In this document: positions 50,104 to 59,658 of the stretch, one piece after another | How positions within the stretch are numbered: position 1 is the stretch's first letter | Layout of the letters: every line of letters starts with the position of its first letter | Program-made: the position numbers and the translations under genes | NCBI GenBank assembly: GCA_965203535.1 | Contig: OZ241897.1 | Coordinates: 4,526,001-4,590,000, forward strand | Length of the DNA: 64,000 bases | Direction: 5' to 3' | Origin: JAJDTT01 sp022827025 | GTDB taxonomy: Bacteria > Acidobacteriota > UBA6911 > RPQK01 > JAJDTT01 | Notes under the pieces: generated by a model | Seen by the model: only the letters and a program-made list of their open reading frames with translations | Told to the model about the DNA's origin: nothing | The model's database searches: none

Positions 50104-51571
50104 CAGTTCTCACCCGGAAAGTCCGATTGTCAGAGATAGGGTCGACTGGGGCAAGGGTCAGAAGCTGCAATAAAGTGGGGCCGGCTGGGCCGACAGCTGG
50201 AATTTCGACTTCTCTGAGGGGCGGCGCCGGTTTTTGGACACACGGGTCCCTGAAAGCGCCGTCTGGCAATGGATTTCAAGTCTGCGCTCAGAGCAGCAGG
50301 CGGGCCAGGACCAGCAAGTTGAAGCTGGTGATCGAGAGGCCCACATACTGCTGAAAGTGGGCCCAGCCTTTCCAGGTGCAGCGTCGGAGACCGAAGACTC
50401 GCTTGAGCATCGAGATGCAGCCTTCGATCCCGGCCCGAAAGCGTCGCAGTTGCCGGTAGACCCTACTGGAACGCGCCATCTCTTGAACCTTCGGCCCGCG
50501 TTTCTTGGCGAAGGCGACGTCTCGGATGCCTTGGTCCTTCGCCCACTGCAGGTTGGCCTTGGAGGCGAAGCACCCATCGAAGCTGGCCTGTCGAGGCCAA
50601 CGGCCGTAAAGGTCGTACTGGCACTTGAGCCAGGGCTGGAGCTGAGCGGCATCGTTGGCGTTCCCCCGCACGACCTCGAAATCCAGAATCAGACCGGAGG
50701 CGCCCGCAGTCAGGTACAGCTTGTGCCCGAAAACCGTCTCCCGCCGTTTCTTCTTGATGATGTCGGTGTGCTCCTCGAACACAGGGAGGACCTTTTCCTC
50801 GGCTGGAACCGACTCCCCGTTCAGAACTCGACGCTCGGTCTGATCGATGATCCGCATCATCAAGTCCAAGGTATGGTGCAGTTTCCCGGCCAGGACCTGA
50901 CTGGGAAGATCCCTCCACCGGTGAGCTTGCTGAAGCGCCATCCGGGTGTAATGAGCGGTCTTGTGAGCGTCCTTCAACAGATCCCGGTACGCATCACGGC
51001 GACGCTTGCCCCGGTGGTTTCGGATGTTCATACAGCGACGCTTGGCGCGGAGCTGGTGATCGTGGAAGACGATCGTGTGACGCCGGGACAACCGGCGAAG
51101 GGTTCGAGTGAGGACCCGAATCGCGTCGGACAGCAACTGGGAATCGGTCGGATAGGGGATGTGGCTTTCCACCCCGGTGGCATCGGCTCGAATCTTGCGG
51201 CCCCGCTCCAGTCCCTGGCGGTCGGCCCGACCGACCAGGAGCCGGTTGATCTGTCCCCAGGTGGAGGCTTGGATGCGGCTGATGTTCTCCTGCAGGCAGG
51301 AGGCACTGGGGGATCAGTGGTAAGGCAGGCGGGCGAAGCGACGGAAACTTTGGGAGTCGCTCAAGAGAAACGCCAACTTGGCGTAGGACAGTTGATGCCA
51401 GTTCTTGAGGATGGCCGAGCGCAGCACCTGCTCCGCGGAGAAACCGGAGAGTTTCTGCTTCGCCACCCACATCCCCCGCTACCGTCTCGAAGACGGTTTC
51501 TTTCCCATCGCCATAGTGTCATTTTATGTCGGAGGTCTGGCGTTGTTTCCCTGACTTTTGCCACGGGCTGA
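50104..51571 (-). mobile_element. ISNCY-type insertion sequence, copy C
   Basis: The end at 50104 has GTTCTCACCCGGAAA, the same sequence as the left ends of copies A and B but inverted relative to the transposase, as a terminal repeat should be. The other end reads GACTTTTGCCACGGGCTGAT on the plus strand (about 51552-51571), identical to the arms of the TTAA mini-elements at 10.6 and 12.6 kb. Which sequence is the true terminus is unresolved. Confidence 0.6.
50288..51480 (-). pseudogene. ISNCY-type DDE transposase, copy C, N-terminally broken
   Basis: The uninterrupted part (51172-50288) is 294 residues: ESHIPYPTDSQLLSDAIRVL, FEEHTDIIKKKRRETVFGHK, QASFDGCFASKANLQWAKDQ and GIEGCISMLKRVFGL. 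It keeps the catalytic Asp in FDGCFAS and Glu in AGIEGCISML. Upstream in the same frame a TGA replaces the Trp of the YHW motif, and about 45 N-terminal residues are missing. The protein is probably inactive, though the DDE core is intact. Confidence 0.85.
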
Positions 51572-51631
51572 TAGACCCTTGAATCCTGGCCACTTTGAAA
51601 CGTAGTGGCTCGAGTTCTTGGATCTACCGGG

Positions 51632-52489
51632 TCATTTTACAGCACACCGCTCCGACAGGAACTCTTTATCAACGCCTAACAGCCAATGCCGACGTTTCTC
51701 CTGCGGAACGGCCGTAAAGTGCTTCAGCGCCATTCCGTCACGAATATCGCCACAACATCTCACCTCTCCATCGGGAAGGATGGTGATATCACCAGAATCA
51801 TAGGCTGCGTGACAGTACGAACAAAGACATATCCCATTCGCGGGATTTGCCCTCTGCGTCTTATCGGATGTATAGCTTCGGATATGGGCAGCTTCGAGCA
51901 CCGACTCTAGCTGAGTTCCACACACGAGGCAGGTGTGCCCGTGGCGCGACAAGACCATTGCGCGGAACGCGCGCACATGGCTACGACGCTTTACAAGGGA
52001 CCATGCATCATCCACTTGCCAATCGGCATCATTCATCCGGACTGTTGGGTCCTTCGCTCGAAAAGCCGAATCCAAAGCTGCGTCGAGGAGACGGACAAAC
52101 AGTTCACGTTCTAATGGAGGCATCGAAATAGACCAGCCAATACTGTTCAAGTTTTTCGGGAGTCCAGTTGACTGTCGGTTATTTCTACCAGACTTGGTAC
52201 GCGGCGAAAGATCAAATCGTTTCGAAAACCAGACAACTTCCGCGAGATGCGCGGTGAACAGTCGCGTGACCCTCGCGATTCGCCGCTCTCCTTCACCGGC
52301 TGACTCCTGCGTAACCTTGAGCACGCGTCCAGCTCCGGCCAAACCATATTGCGTGCCACTTTTCTTGAGATAGATGAACTCGTCCCCGGCTTGCACTCTT
52401 ACCGAATGAGTATTGTCATAGACATACTGTTTTCCGGGAATGTCGGGGTAAATGCCTTGATCTGAAACCTTGAATATCCAATAGCTCAT
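51632..52489 (-). CDS. HNH endonuclease with N-terminal PUA/EVE-like domain
   Basis: A 285-residue protein. The C-terminal HNH domain is clear: FRAMVLSRHGHTCLVCGTQL, EAAHIRSY and NPANGICLCSYCHAAYDSGD, with zinc cysteines CxxC and CxxC around the catalytic AAHI. The N-terminal half (MSYWIFKVSDQGIYPD, VYDNTHSVRVQAGDEFIYLK, YGLAGAGRVLKVTQ) resembles PUA/EVE or similar modified-base-reading domains attached to HNH nucleases. That would fit a role in cutting modified DNA. It is the last gene of the minus-strand operon, four bases after the vsr stop. Confidence 0.8.
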   Translation of the reverse strand: MSYWIFKVSDQGIYPDIPGKQYVYDNTHSVRVQAGDEFIYLKKSGTQYGLAGAGRVLKVTQESAGEGERRIARVTRLFTAHLAEVVWFSKRFDLSPRTKSGRNNRQSTGLPKNLNSIGWSISMPPLERELFVRLLDAALDSAFRAKDPTVRMNDADWQVDDAWSLVKRRSHVRAFRAMVLSRHGHTCLVCGTQLESVLEAAHIRSYTSDKTQRANPANGICLCSYCHAAYDSGDITILPDGEVRCCGDIRDGMALKHFTAVPQEKRRHWLLGVDKEFLSERCAVK

Positions 52490-52493
52490 CGTC

Positions 52494-52919
52494 TCACTTG
52501 GAAGATATTTCGGCCCGATTTCTGACCGCTTCTTCGATGCGGTCCACGCAGGATTTTGCGTCCTCCTTTACGTCATGTTCCCAGATGCGGATGACTAGCC
52601 ATCCCTCCCGTCGGAGCTTCTCGGAAGTTCGCCGATCCCTGTCGCGGTTGCGCTCGATCTTTTTCCTCCAATAGGACCCGAGTTTGTGCCTCCACCGAGA
52701 GAACTGCCAGCCGTGCCAAAAGTCGCCGTCGACGAATACCGCGACCTTCGCACGCGAAAACACGAGATCGGGCCGTCCGGGAAGTCCTTTTTTATGTAAG
52801 CGGAACCGTAACCCGCGTGCATGCACAAGTCGGCGAATCGTCAGTTCGGGCGTCGTGTCCTTGCTTCGGATACGGGACATCGTGAAGCTGCGTTGTTCCG
52901 CCGTTAGGTTGTCAACCAT
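52494..52919 (-). CDS. vsr: Very short patch repair (Vsr) endonuclease
   Basis: A 141-residue endonuclease that nicks DNA 5' of T:G mismatches created when 5-methylcytosine deaminates. Family motifs are all present: AEQRSFTMSRIRSKDTTPEL near the N-terminus, LHKKGLPGRPDLVFSRAKVA with the catalytic Asp, FVDGDFWHGW and the C-terminal WLVIRIWEHDV. Its position in the same operon as the cytosine methyltransferase at the window edge is the expected functional link: it repairs damage caused by that methylation. It starts 21 bases after the nuclease gene and ends four bases before the HNH gene. Confidence 0.93.
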   Translation of the reverse strand: MVDNLTAEQRSFTMSRIRSKDTTPELTIRRLVHARGLRFRLHKKGLPGRPDLVFSRAKVAVFVDGDFWHGWQFSRWRHKLGSYWRKKIERNRDRDRRTSEKLRREGWLVIRIWEHDVKEDAKSCVDRIEEAVRNRAEISSK

Positions 52920-52940
52920 GAGTCTTTCTGAAACACACCT

Positions 52941-54107
52941 CTAGTCGCCAGTATCATCCTGACGAAGTCTCCAAACAGCGGTCAAAGCCTTGTCAACTCG
53001 GATCACCGCAGCATCCCCGTCCGTCCTCATATGCCGCCCGTGGACTACTCGGACGGCGTCCCCGATTTGAGGCAGATCCAAGCCGTCCATTCTTATCCAT
53101 TCACTCGGAATTTGCTCGATTGAAACACGTTGTGCAAACACTGTCCCGCCCCGCCTCAACAGGACTATGGTTGTGAGCGAGACGCCCTGTATCTGGCGGC
53201 TCGCTATATCGGCAATGTTCCCCTCCACATGTGAACCGCAGCCTACAGCCCATTCAGGCTCCGCCTCATTCCAAAATGGCCCGCAGAATGGAAGACATGG
53301 ACAGAGCGAGCAATTGCTGGGAGATGGGGACGCAAGATCTCGGAAGGAAGCCCCCTCGGAGACCGCGGCATTTAATCTGGCAAGCTGTTTCTTCGCACAG
53401 CCGGCCTCGGTTTCAGCCTCAGCCGGAGAAATCGCGAATTCACTGCGTTGTCCGTCAGCCCGCACAATCGCACCCGTGCCTATGTCTGTTCCGTTCTCTG
53501 CGGCAAGAAACGCGTACAGGCGAAGCTGTCGTGCCTCAGCGTCGGACACTAAACACCCTTCGGCTTTAACTATATTGCCTGTCTTGTAGTCAACAACTAC
53601 GCCGGCCCGACTGTCGATATGGTCGGCTCGGCCCACGATCCGTCCATCCGTCGAACAAAGAAGAGACTCGGTTCTTACTGGTGGAAAAGCGAATCTCGCC
53701 GCTCCAGCGGTAGAACTGGACGAAGGCCGTCGAGACGCCGCGATGGGGGTTGCTGTGAGTGCAGCCCGTTCACGGGTCAGATAATAGAAGGGGAGGCAGT
53801 TCGCAGAGGGAAACTTCAACCTAACCAAGTGGTGAGCACCTACGTGAAGTTTGTGCGCTGTCTTGTCGAAAAGCCCCCTTGCCGGAGAGCGGTCGCTGAC
53901 GGAACCTGCCCGGAGTTCGCCTTTATGCGCAGCCGCCATGACTGCATGGAATGCTGTTCCTAGGATCGCCGCCGGGTGTTGCGGCAGAACCCTGGCGTCG
54001 CCAAAGGCGTACCATGCTGCCCTGGCTAGACAGTGTACGCTGGCCTCGTAGATACTCGGAGTAATACGCTTAAGCGTATCTAGAAGCGGTTGCTCCGGGA
54101 CGAACAT
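52941..54107 (-). CDS. RecB-like PD-(D/E)XK nuclease with Cys cluster
   Basis: A 388-residue protein. A RecB-family nuclease core is visible: TPSIYEASVHCLARAAWY at the N-terminus, HAVMAAAH near 54, GRADHID near residue 160 with Asp162, VVDYKTGN with Asp173 and Lys175, and the QLRLYAF motif near 194. Four cysteines (C266, C269, C271 and C275 in CSLCPCLPFC) suggest an iron-sulphur or zinc site as in Cas4/AddB-type nucleases. The last 90 residues look like an OB-type beta domain. The gene starts 15 bases after the large helicase gene, so a helicase-nuclease pairing is likely. This gene is not part of the published Druantia core. Confidence 0.8.
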   Translation of the reverse strand: MFVPEQPLLDTLKRITPSIYEASVHCLARAAWYAFGDARVLPQHPAAILGTAFHAVMAAAHKGELRAGSVSDRSPARGLFDKTAHKLHVGAHHLVRLKFPSANCLPFYYLTRERAALTATPIAASRRPSSSSTAGAARFAFPPVRTESLLCSTDGRIVGRADHIDSRAGVVVDYKTGNIVKAEGCLVSDAEARQLRLYAFLAAENGTDIGTGAIVRADGQRSEFAISPAEAETEAGCAKKQLARLNAAVSEGASFRDLASPSPSNCSLCPCLPFCGPFWNEAEPEWAVGCGSHVEGNIADIASRQIQGVSLTTIVLLRRGGTVFAQRVSIEQIPSEWIRMDGLDLPQIGDAVRVVHGRHMRTDGDAAVIRVDKALTAVWRLRQDDTGD

Positions 54108-54122
54108 ACCTTCATCAACTCT

Positions 54123-57100
54123 TCATTCATAAGGAAACCGAACAATGTGGAACACTGACCGGAGGGTCACCCTAAAGCCCCGTCCTTGCGCGTCTGAAAA
54201 AGCGGCTGCCACCTCCGGTCGGTAGTTGGACGGATTCGTATCCCAAAGCGGGTGGGTCAAGATGATGGCTTCATTGCTGAATTCATCAACTCCTCCCGGC
54301 AATGCACCGAAAGTCCTCGTCTGCATTTTGAGGCCGGCGAAATAGGCTGGCGCAGTACGGGTGACAAGGTCCGACCAGTGCGTTGTGGTGAGATCAATGC
54401 GGGCCTTGGGATCAAGGGCGAGTTGCGCTAGGTCGAGCCCCAACCTCCAGTCAAGTAATGGGTGATAGGCCATGTTCCCGAATTCTCGAAGACAGCGGTG
54501 GCAGGAATTGACACAGTCATGGCTGTGCGGCGGCGTCACGAGCGGTTGATGAAACGAATCGGGTGGAGTGCTCCGCGTCCAGGACGGGCGCGCTTGCCCC
54601 AGTACATACCGAAGTAGTTCTTCGAAGCGGGTGGGGTCTCCTAGGAACGTGCTGTACCCAGCTCCATTTTCCAGGCTGTCGGAGATGAAGATGCGGGCGG
54701 TCGGAGGCGCGAAGGGCGTGGAGAGGTCGGAAACAGGCTGGATACCGAGGTCCAGTTCAGACTCATTTACGTCGAGGCTCACTGCGGCGGCTCGCCGTAA
54801 AAGGAAGCCGAAGGAATACCATGCCGCCTTCGCCTCCGGCTTTGATGGATTCAAGCAGAGCCCCACTGGAACAATGTTGATTCCAGCAGCCATTACATCC
54901 GTATTGGATATGGCGGCAAGAGCACGCCGGACTGGGGGTGTCGCTGAATCGAATGACGGTCGTTGAATCCGTCGCTGCTCGGCGGCAGGAAGGTCGCGAA
55001 GAGCACTGTCGAACGCGCTTTCAACCATCCAGAAATGGCCGTTCTCCCACTTTCGGAATTCGAAGTCGCTCCCATCATTATCGTTGACGCGGTAGATTCT
55101 GGCAGAGCCACTGTCGATGCTGAAGTTCCTATTGATTATGTAGTTGTCCAGCCCGGCCCCCATTCGGGCCCTCAACGCCCTGGGCGTGAATTGGAATCCT
55201 CCCCTAAACTCGGAGCGTTCGGAAATCCCCCACCAAGTGCTAAAGCCCGGAGGTTCGGTCAATTCAACGAGTCGGTAGCCGTCAGGTCCGCACGCCGCCG
55301 AACAGTACGGGCATGTGCCCGACCGCGCGGGTTGGGGAACCAGAGCTTGGCATCGACGGCACACGCCAACAGTCTCTGACTCTTGGAGCGGATTCGGCGC
55401 AAGGTCAACGCCACCCAACGCGGGAACGAATTCAACCACTCCCACAGCCGTATGAAGCTTGTCGTCCTTGATCGACTGTGCACCGGGAGCGAACTGGCTG
55501 ATGGCAATGTCGAGATCGCGGTCAATGATCCCGTACTGTGGAGGCCAGCGGGTTGGTCGACTATGGTGCAGGAAGCGCGTTCGCGTCGGGAAGCCGAACA
55601 TTGGAAGTACACCGTGGGACGCTAACCGTTCGCTGAGCCCATGATGCGTGCTGCTCCTGTCGACTATCTCATCGATCCGGTAGAGCAACTCTGTCTCAAC
55701 GTACTGGATGACGCTCGCAATGCTTAGCTTGTCGTCCATTTCGGTTCGACGCAGAATGTGAAGTGTAATGTCCTCGATCAAGTGCCCATTGGCAGCGATC
55801 CAGTCCGAGACGGTCGGTCGATAACCGGACCAATCCCCGACGGTTCCAAACTCGCCATGAACATTATCCGGTGAGTAGCCTATGTCTATGCCTTCAAACG
55901 AGCGTCGAAGAACCTCTTTATTGACGACCCGCAACGCGATCTCCCGCCGCGTAACGTCCACATACGGGCGAGGCGGCGGTTCCGCTGTAATGAGATGAGG
56001 CCGCTCAAAGTAGTAGTCATCGTGGCTTCGGCCCCGACATAGCGTCAATGCTGCCGACATTCCGAGCCCCCTCCGTCCGGCACGTCCAACCCTCTGTTGG
56101 TAGTTAAAGCGGATGGGCGGCATGTTCGCCATCCCGATCATCTGCAGTGATCCGATGTCCACCCCCGCCTCCATGGTTGTAGTGACGCTGAGGAGGTCCA
56201 CGCCGAAGGCCTTCTCAAGCTCCTGATCAAGGTAGACCTCCTGGAACCATCTCTGGCGATCGTTCCGGTCGTCACGGTCCGTCTGTCCGGTTAGCTCCTC
56301 GCAGTTAAGGCGGAATGGATCGTCGTTGCATCGAGCTAGGTATTCATAGAAGTCCATTTCTCTGGCGTCGATAGCTGTGGGATGGCGATGCGGTGCGGTC
56401 GGCAGCAGATTTCGGCAGACTGTACAAATGCCGCCGGATGCGTGCAGGTGGACGGCGCCGCATCGCTGACAGGAGAAGACATCAATGCATTTGTCGGCTC
56501 CGGGAACTGGGGTCAGAACGTAAAGGTGTTGCGGGACGACCAGCCATTGAGCCACAGCGTCGCTCAACAGAGTTAGGATGTCCTCCCGCAGCATACGTGC
56601 ATCGAGCCCATTGAGATCGGCGACGGCCTGAGTGTACCGGCGGATGTCTTCGGGCGCCTGAAGTCTTCCCTCCGACGCCGGAGTCCAGCGGAACCTCTTC
56701 GCTAGGATTCTGACTATGGAAGCTGCCGCGCACTCTTGCACGGTAGCTGGCCCCGATTCGTCGATCCAAAGAAGCCCAAGCCTCAGCGACTCGAAGTCTC
56801 GGCTTCCGCTCGCGAAGAGCACGTCGTTTATGACGGTGCGCAACAGCTCGGCTTCAATTCGATCACGCAACTCCTGCTCAACCGGTTGAAGGCCCTGTCG
56901 ATATCTGTGCGGCTCCACGACCCAGTCGAAGATATCCGTCCATAGGATCTTGGTTGCCTGGGACTTGTATTCCTTCACGCTTGGCAATGGCCCACCCGGA
57001 TTCATTCCTATTCGTAGGAGCGACTCTCTCACGCAATCCATAAGAGCGTTGAACGGCGTGTTACCGAAGCCTGTAGGCGGCGAGGGGCGTTGTATTGTCC

Positions 57101-59654
57101 CCGTAGACCCAGCAAGCCGCATGACAAGGCCGATGGCTTCGGGATCAAGTGTCTGGATGAGCTCCTGATAACGGCTCCTTTCAGTCGGGTCGAGGGATTG
57201 CACATTCTGTTTCCTGACAAGCTGCATGAATTCACATGAACGTTGGTACAATTCCATGGATCGCATGAATTCGGATTCGGAGTTCTCAATTTGCTGTATG
57301 AGACGGCGGAAAGCTGTCTGCCGGACATTGTCCATATAGTGTGCATGTTTTATGCCCGTGGAGAGCTTTGCAGCGTCTTGGCGGCTGTCCGAGAACAGGA
57401 CGAGCTTTCGCCTCCTGGCATCGGAGATCTCCCGCATCATGCCGTCACTCAAGAGCTGCATGACCCGCTGGAAGCCGGACCCGAGATCGCGGATGGGGGA
57501 CTCAATTCGCCGTCGCGACCAGTCGTCCCCGCAGTGCGGGCACTTTCTAGGAAAGGCATTGGCTTCTTCATCGGTGCAGTTGAAGGCGAAGCCGATCGAC
57601 TCGTGCGTCCGCGCGTTTCTTGTTCTCACTTCGTAGCTCAGTCGGCCGGGAATCGATTGAAGGGCGGCGGGTTGCCAACGGTGTTTGCCGTTCAGCCACC
57701 TCCACTGCGGGCCGGCATGTGTTGACCGATAAATCGGCCGCCCGTTTGCAGGCCAAAAGACGAGATATTCTCCGAACTTCCTGTCGAGCGAGGCCGATCG
57801 GTCAGGGACCTGATCCAGGTTCGGATAGTCGGGAGACAGAAACCAAGCATTCGGGGAGTTGGGGTCCAACTTCTTGTATCCCCCGAGGAACACTTCTCCG
57901 CACGGCTGGCAGTACAGCAATTCGAGAACACGGGACCCGCAAGATTCACAGTGGGGTGCCGGGTTGCTAAACAGCCGCCCGACCGGAGGAGCATCTTGAC
58001 CGGTTGGCGTTGCCCCCATGCGGCCTGAGCAATCTGGGTTTACACACGCCCAGATTCTTCCCGCATTATGGAAAAAGTAATGAGTGCGAACCGGCAACGG
58101 AGCAACCATACTCCCCGGCTCTGCGCCCGGTATGCGAGTATGAATCAAGCCACGCACGAGTCCGCGTGTGGCTTCAATATTCGCCTCAGAAGTGCTACCG
58201 AAAACAGTTGCCGACAGACGCTCCAAGGTCAGCGGCTCATCTTCGCAAGCTGCCCGCACCGGTTCAAGAGCATGAATCGCGTCGTAGCCACGCGCGAGGA
58301 TCTCCGGTGGTTTACCGTTTGTGTCGGCCCCAACCGCAGAAGCGAATCCCTTCGCGGCCTGATCAAGTGAAGTCGAATCGAGATCATTATTGAGAGAGGC
58401 GAACGCTGTTGCGTACGGGGACAATCCAGAGCGCGGGGCCGGGAACTGCCGTTTGCGGCCCGATAGTATTTCGAATGAGTCTCCATCACGGCCGAAGAAC
58501 TGTTGCAAATACCTGCGGCTCTGGTCGTCGTTCTCTATAGACGCGCTGGTTGCGATGATCCTAAGTTGCGGCGAATCCGGATCGAGCCCGATTCGATGCA
58601 GGAACGCCCGGAGCAGGTAACCCACTTCAGTCCCCGGCGTTCCCCGGTACGTATGGAGTTCGTCTACAACCAAGTGGAACACATGGTTGCTGCGGTCTGC
58701 CTCCAGCCAAGCCTTTGTCAGATCGAAAATCTTGTTTTCGAGCCCCCGCATCAACATGATGTTCAACATGCTGTAGTTCGTAATCAAGATATCGGGTGGA
58801 TGACTCTGCATATCCCACCGCGACCACATCTCTGATCCTTCCGGATTCTGAAAGTAGTGCAGAATATCGTCCGATCCTCGGGCGGTTGCAGACACCCGTG
58901 CGCGGCCCCAATTGCGGTCCATTTCAAGCAGGCGCTTCTTGAGTTCAGATCGCTTGAGGGGGTTTTCCTCGGTCCCAGAAACAGGGGCAACGGCGTTGTA
59001 TCGACCGAACCAGAAATGATGCTTGGCAAAGGGTCCTGAGAACCACTGCCTTGCCTGTTCAGTGTCGCAGGCCCGTCGGATGCGGCTCAGTTGGTCCTCT
59101 ATAAGGGCGTTCAGGGGATACAACATCAATGCGCGCATAGCCCTCGGCCGTTCCTCGGATTCGTGTCCCCGTTGCGGGATTCGGGTTTGATACGGATACC
59201 TCCACCATAAGTGCCTAGGGGGTGCAGAGGGTTGCTTCCCCCATCCGCGTATCAAATCCTCGACCAAATACGCGAAGACCGGCAGAAGGTAGCATTCGGT
59301 CTTTCCGGAGCCTGTTCCCGTCGTTACAACGACCGCGCGTCCCGCACGAGAATGCTGCCACGCGTCGAATTGGTGTTCATATAGAGGGATTTCAGCCCTA
59401 AACAGCCCACGACTGATGAAGTCCGCAGCTTGGCTGGGAATACCCAGACTGGCACATGTCTGATCGACCCTTAGTCCGGAGCTTTCGTATGGAGGAATCG
59501 GCTCGATCAGGGGCTCGCGAAATAGCTGGCGGTCCTGAAACAAGAGGAGGCGCCTTTCCTCTCGAAGAGCGCCGTACCGCAACCGGAACGGGCTGTCTAG
59601 ATACCTCTGGTATGCAAGTCTAATTTCTTCGAACACCTTAAACGGGTCGTTCAT
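54123..59654 (-). CDS. druE: DUF1998-containing SF2 helicase, DruE-like
   Basis: An 1,843-residue helicase. Motif I is TTGTGSGKTE (residues 111-120), motif II is VVDELHTYRG with DELH at 331-334, ATSAS marks motif III, and QRVGRAGRRGLGM motif VI. A central region is rich in CxxC motifs (CVNPDCSG, CESCG, CQPCGE), and a C-terminal DUF1998 domain ends with CVNSCHRCLREFGNMAYHPL and LDWRLGLDLAQ. The fused helicase plus DUF1998 layout and the length fit DruE of Druantia systems, where it probably remodels invading DNA; the split DrmA/DrmB of DISARM is different. It starts four bases after the 302-residue gene. No premature stop or missing motif was noticed. Confidence 0.75.
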   Translation of the reverse strand: MNDPFKVFEEIRLAYQRYLDSPFRLRYGALREERRLLLFQDRQLFREPLIEPIPPYESSGLRVDQTCASLGIPSQAADFISRGLFRAEIPLYEHQFDAWQHSRAGRAVVVTTGTGSGKTECYLLPVFAYLVEDLIRGWGKQPSAPPRHLWWRYPYQTRIPQRGHESEERPRAMRALMLYPLNALIEDQLSRIRRACDTEQARQWFSGPFAKHHFWFGRYNAVAPVSGTEENPLKRSELKKRLLEMDRNWGRARVSATARGSDDILHYFQNPEGSEMWSRWDMQSHPPDILITNYSMLNIMLMRGLENKIFDLTKAWLEADRSNHVFHLVVDELHTYRGTPGTEVGYLLRAFLHRIGLDPDSPQLRIIATSASIENDDQSRRYLQQFFGRDGDSFEILSGRKRQFPAPRSGLSPYATAFASLNNDLDSTSLDQAAKGFASAVGADTNGKPPEILARGYDAIHALEPVRAACEDEPLTLERLSATVFGSTSEANIEATRGLVRGLIHTRIPGAEPGSMVAPLPVRTHYFFHNAGRIWACVNPDCSGRMGATPTGQDAPPVGRLFSNPAPHCESCGSRVLELLYCQPCGEVFLGGYKKLDPNSPNAWFLSPDYPNLDQVPDRSASLDRKFGEYLVFWPANGRPIYRSTHAGPQWRWLNGKHRWQPAALQSIPGRLSYEVRTRNARTHESIGFAFNCTDEEANAFPRKCPHCGDDWSRRRIESPIRDLGSGFQRVMQLLSDGMMREISDARRRKLVLFSDSRQDAAKLSTGIKHAHYMDNVRQTAFRRLIQQIENSESEFMRSMELYQRSCEFMQLVRKQNVQSLDPTERSRYQELIQTLDPEAIGLVMRLAGSTGTIQRPSPPTGFGNTPFNALMDCVRESLLRIGMNPGGPLPSVKEYKSQATKILWTDIFDWVVEPHRYRQGLQPVEQELRDRIEAELLRTVINDVLFASGSRDFESLRLGLLWIDESGPATVQECAAASIVRILAKRFRWTPASEGRLQAPEDIRRYTQAVADLNGLDARMLREDILTLLSDAVAQWLVVPQHLYVLTPVPGADKCIDVFSCQRCGAVHLHASGGICTVCRNLLPTAPHRHPTAIDAREMDFYEYLARCNDDPFRLNCEELTGQTDRDDRNDRQRWFQEVYLDQELEKAFGVDLLSVTTTMEAGVDIGSLQMIGMANMPPIRFNYQQRVGRAGRRGLGMSAALTLCRGRSHDDYYFERPHLITAEPPPRPYVDVTRREIALRVVNKEVLRRSFEGIDIGYSPDNVHGEFGTVGDWSGYRPTVSDWIAANGHLIEDITLHILRRTEMDDKLSIASVIQYVETELLYRIDEIVDRSSTHHGLSERLASHGVLPMFGFPTRTRFLHHSRPTRWPPQYGIIDRDLDIAISQFAPGAQSIKDDKLHTAVGVVEFVPALGGVDLAPNPLQESETVGVCRRCQALVPQPARSGTCPYCSAACGPDGYRLVELTEPPGFSTWWGISERSEFRGGFQFTPRALRARMGAGLDNYIINRNFSIDSGSARIYRVNDNDGSDFEFRKWENGHFWMVESAFDSALRDLPAAEQRRIQRPSFDSATPPVRRALAAISNTDVMAAGINIVPVGLCLNPSKPEAKAAWYSFGFLLRRAAAVSLDVNESELDLGIQPVSDLSTPFAPPTARIFISDSLENGAGYSTFLGDPTRFEELLRYVLGQARPSWTRSTPPDSFHQPLVTPPHSHDCVNSCHRCLREFGNMAYHPLLDWRLGLDLAQLALDPKARIDLTTTHWSDLVTRTAPAYFAGLKMQTRTFGALPGGVDEFSNEAIILTHPLWDTNPSNYRPEVAAAFSDAQGRGFRVTLRSVFHIVRFPYE

Positions 59655-59658
59655 CAGT

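Noticed and set aside
50288..51172. The 294-residue frame as a complete, functional transposase
   Set aside because: The same frame continues upstream with transposase sequence beyond an in-frame TGA, so the short frame is a truncated protein starting at an internal GTG.
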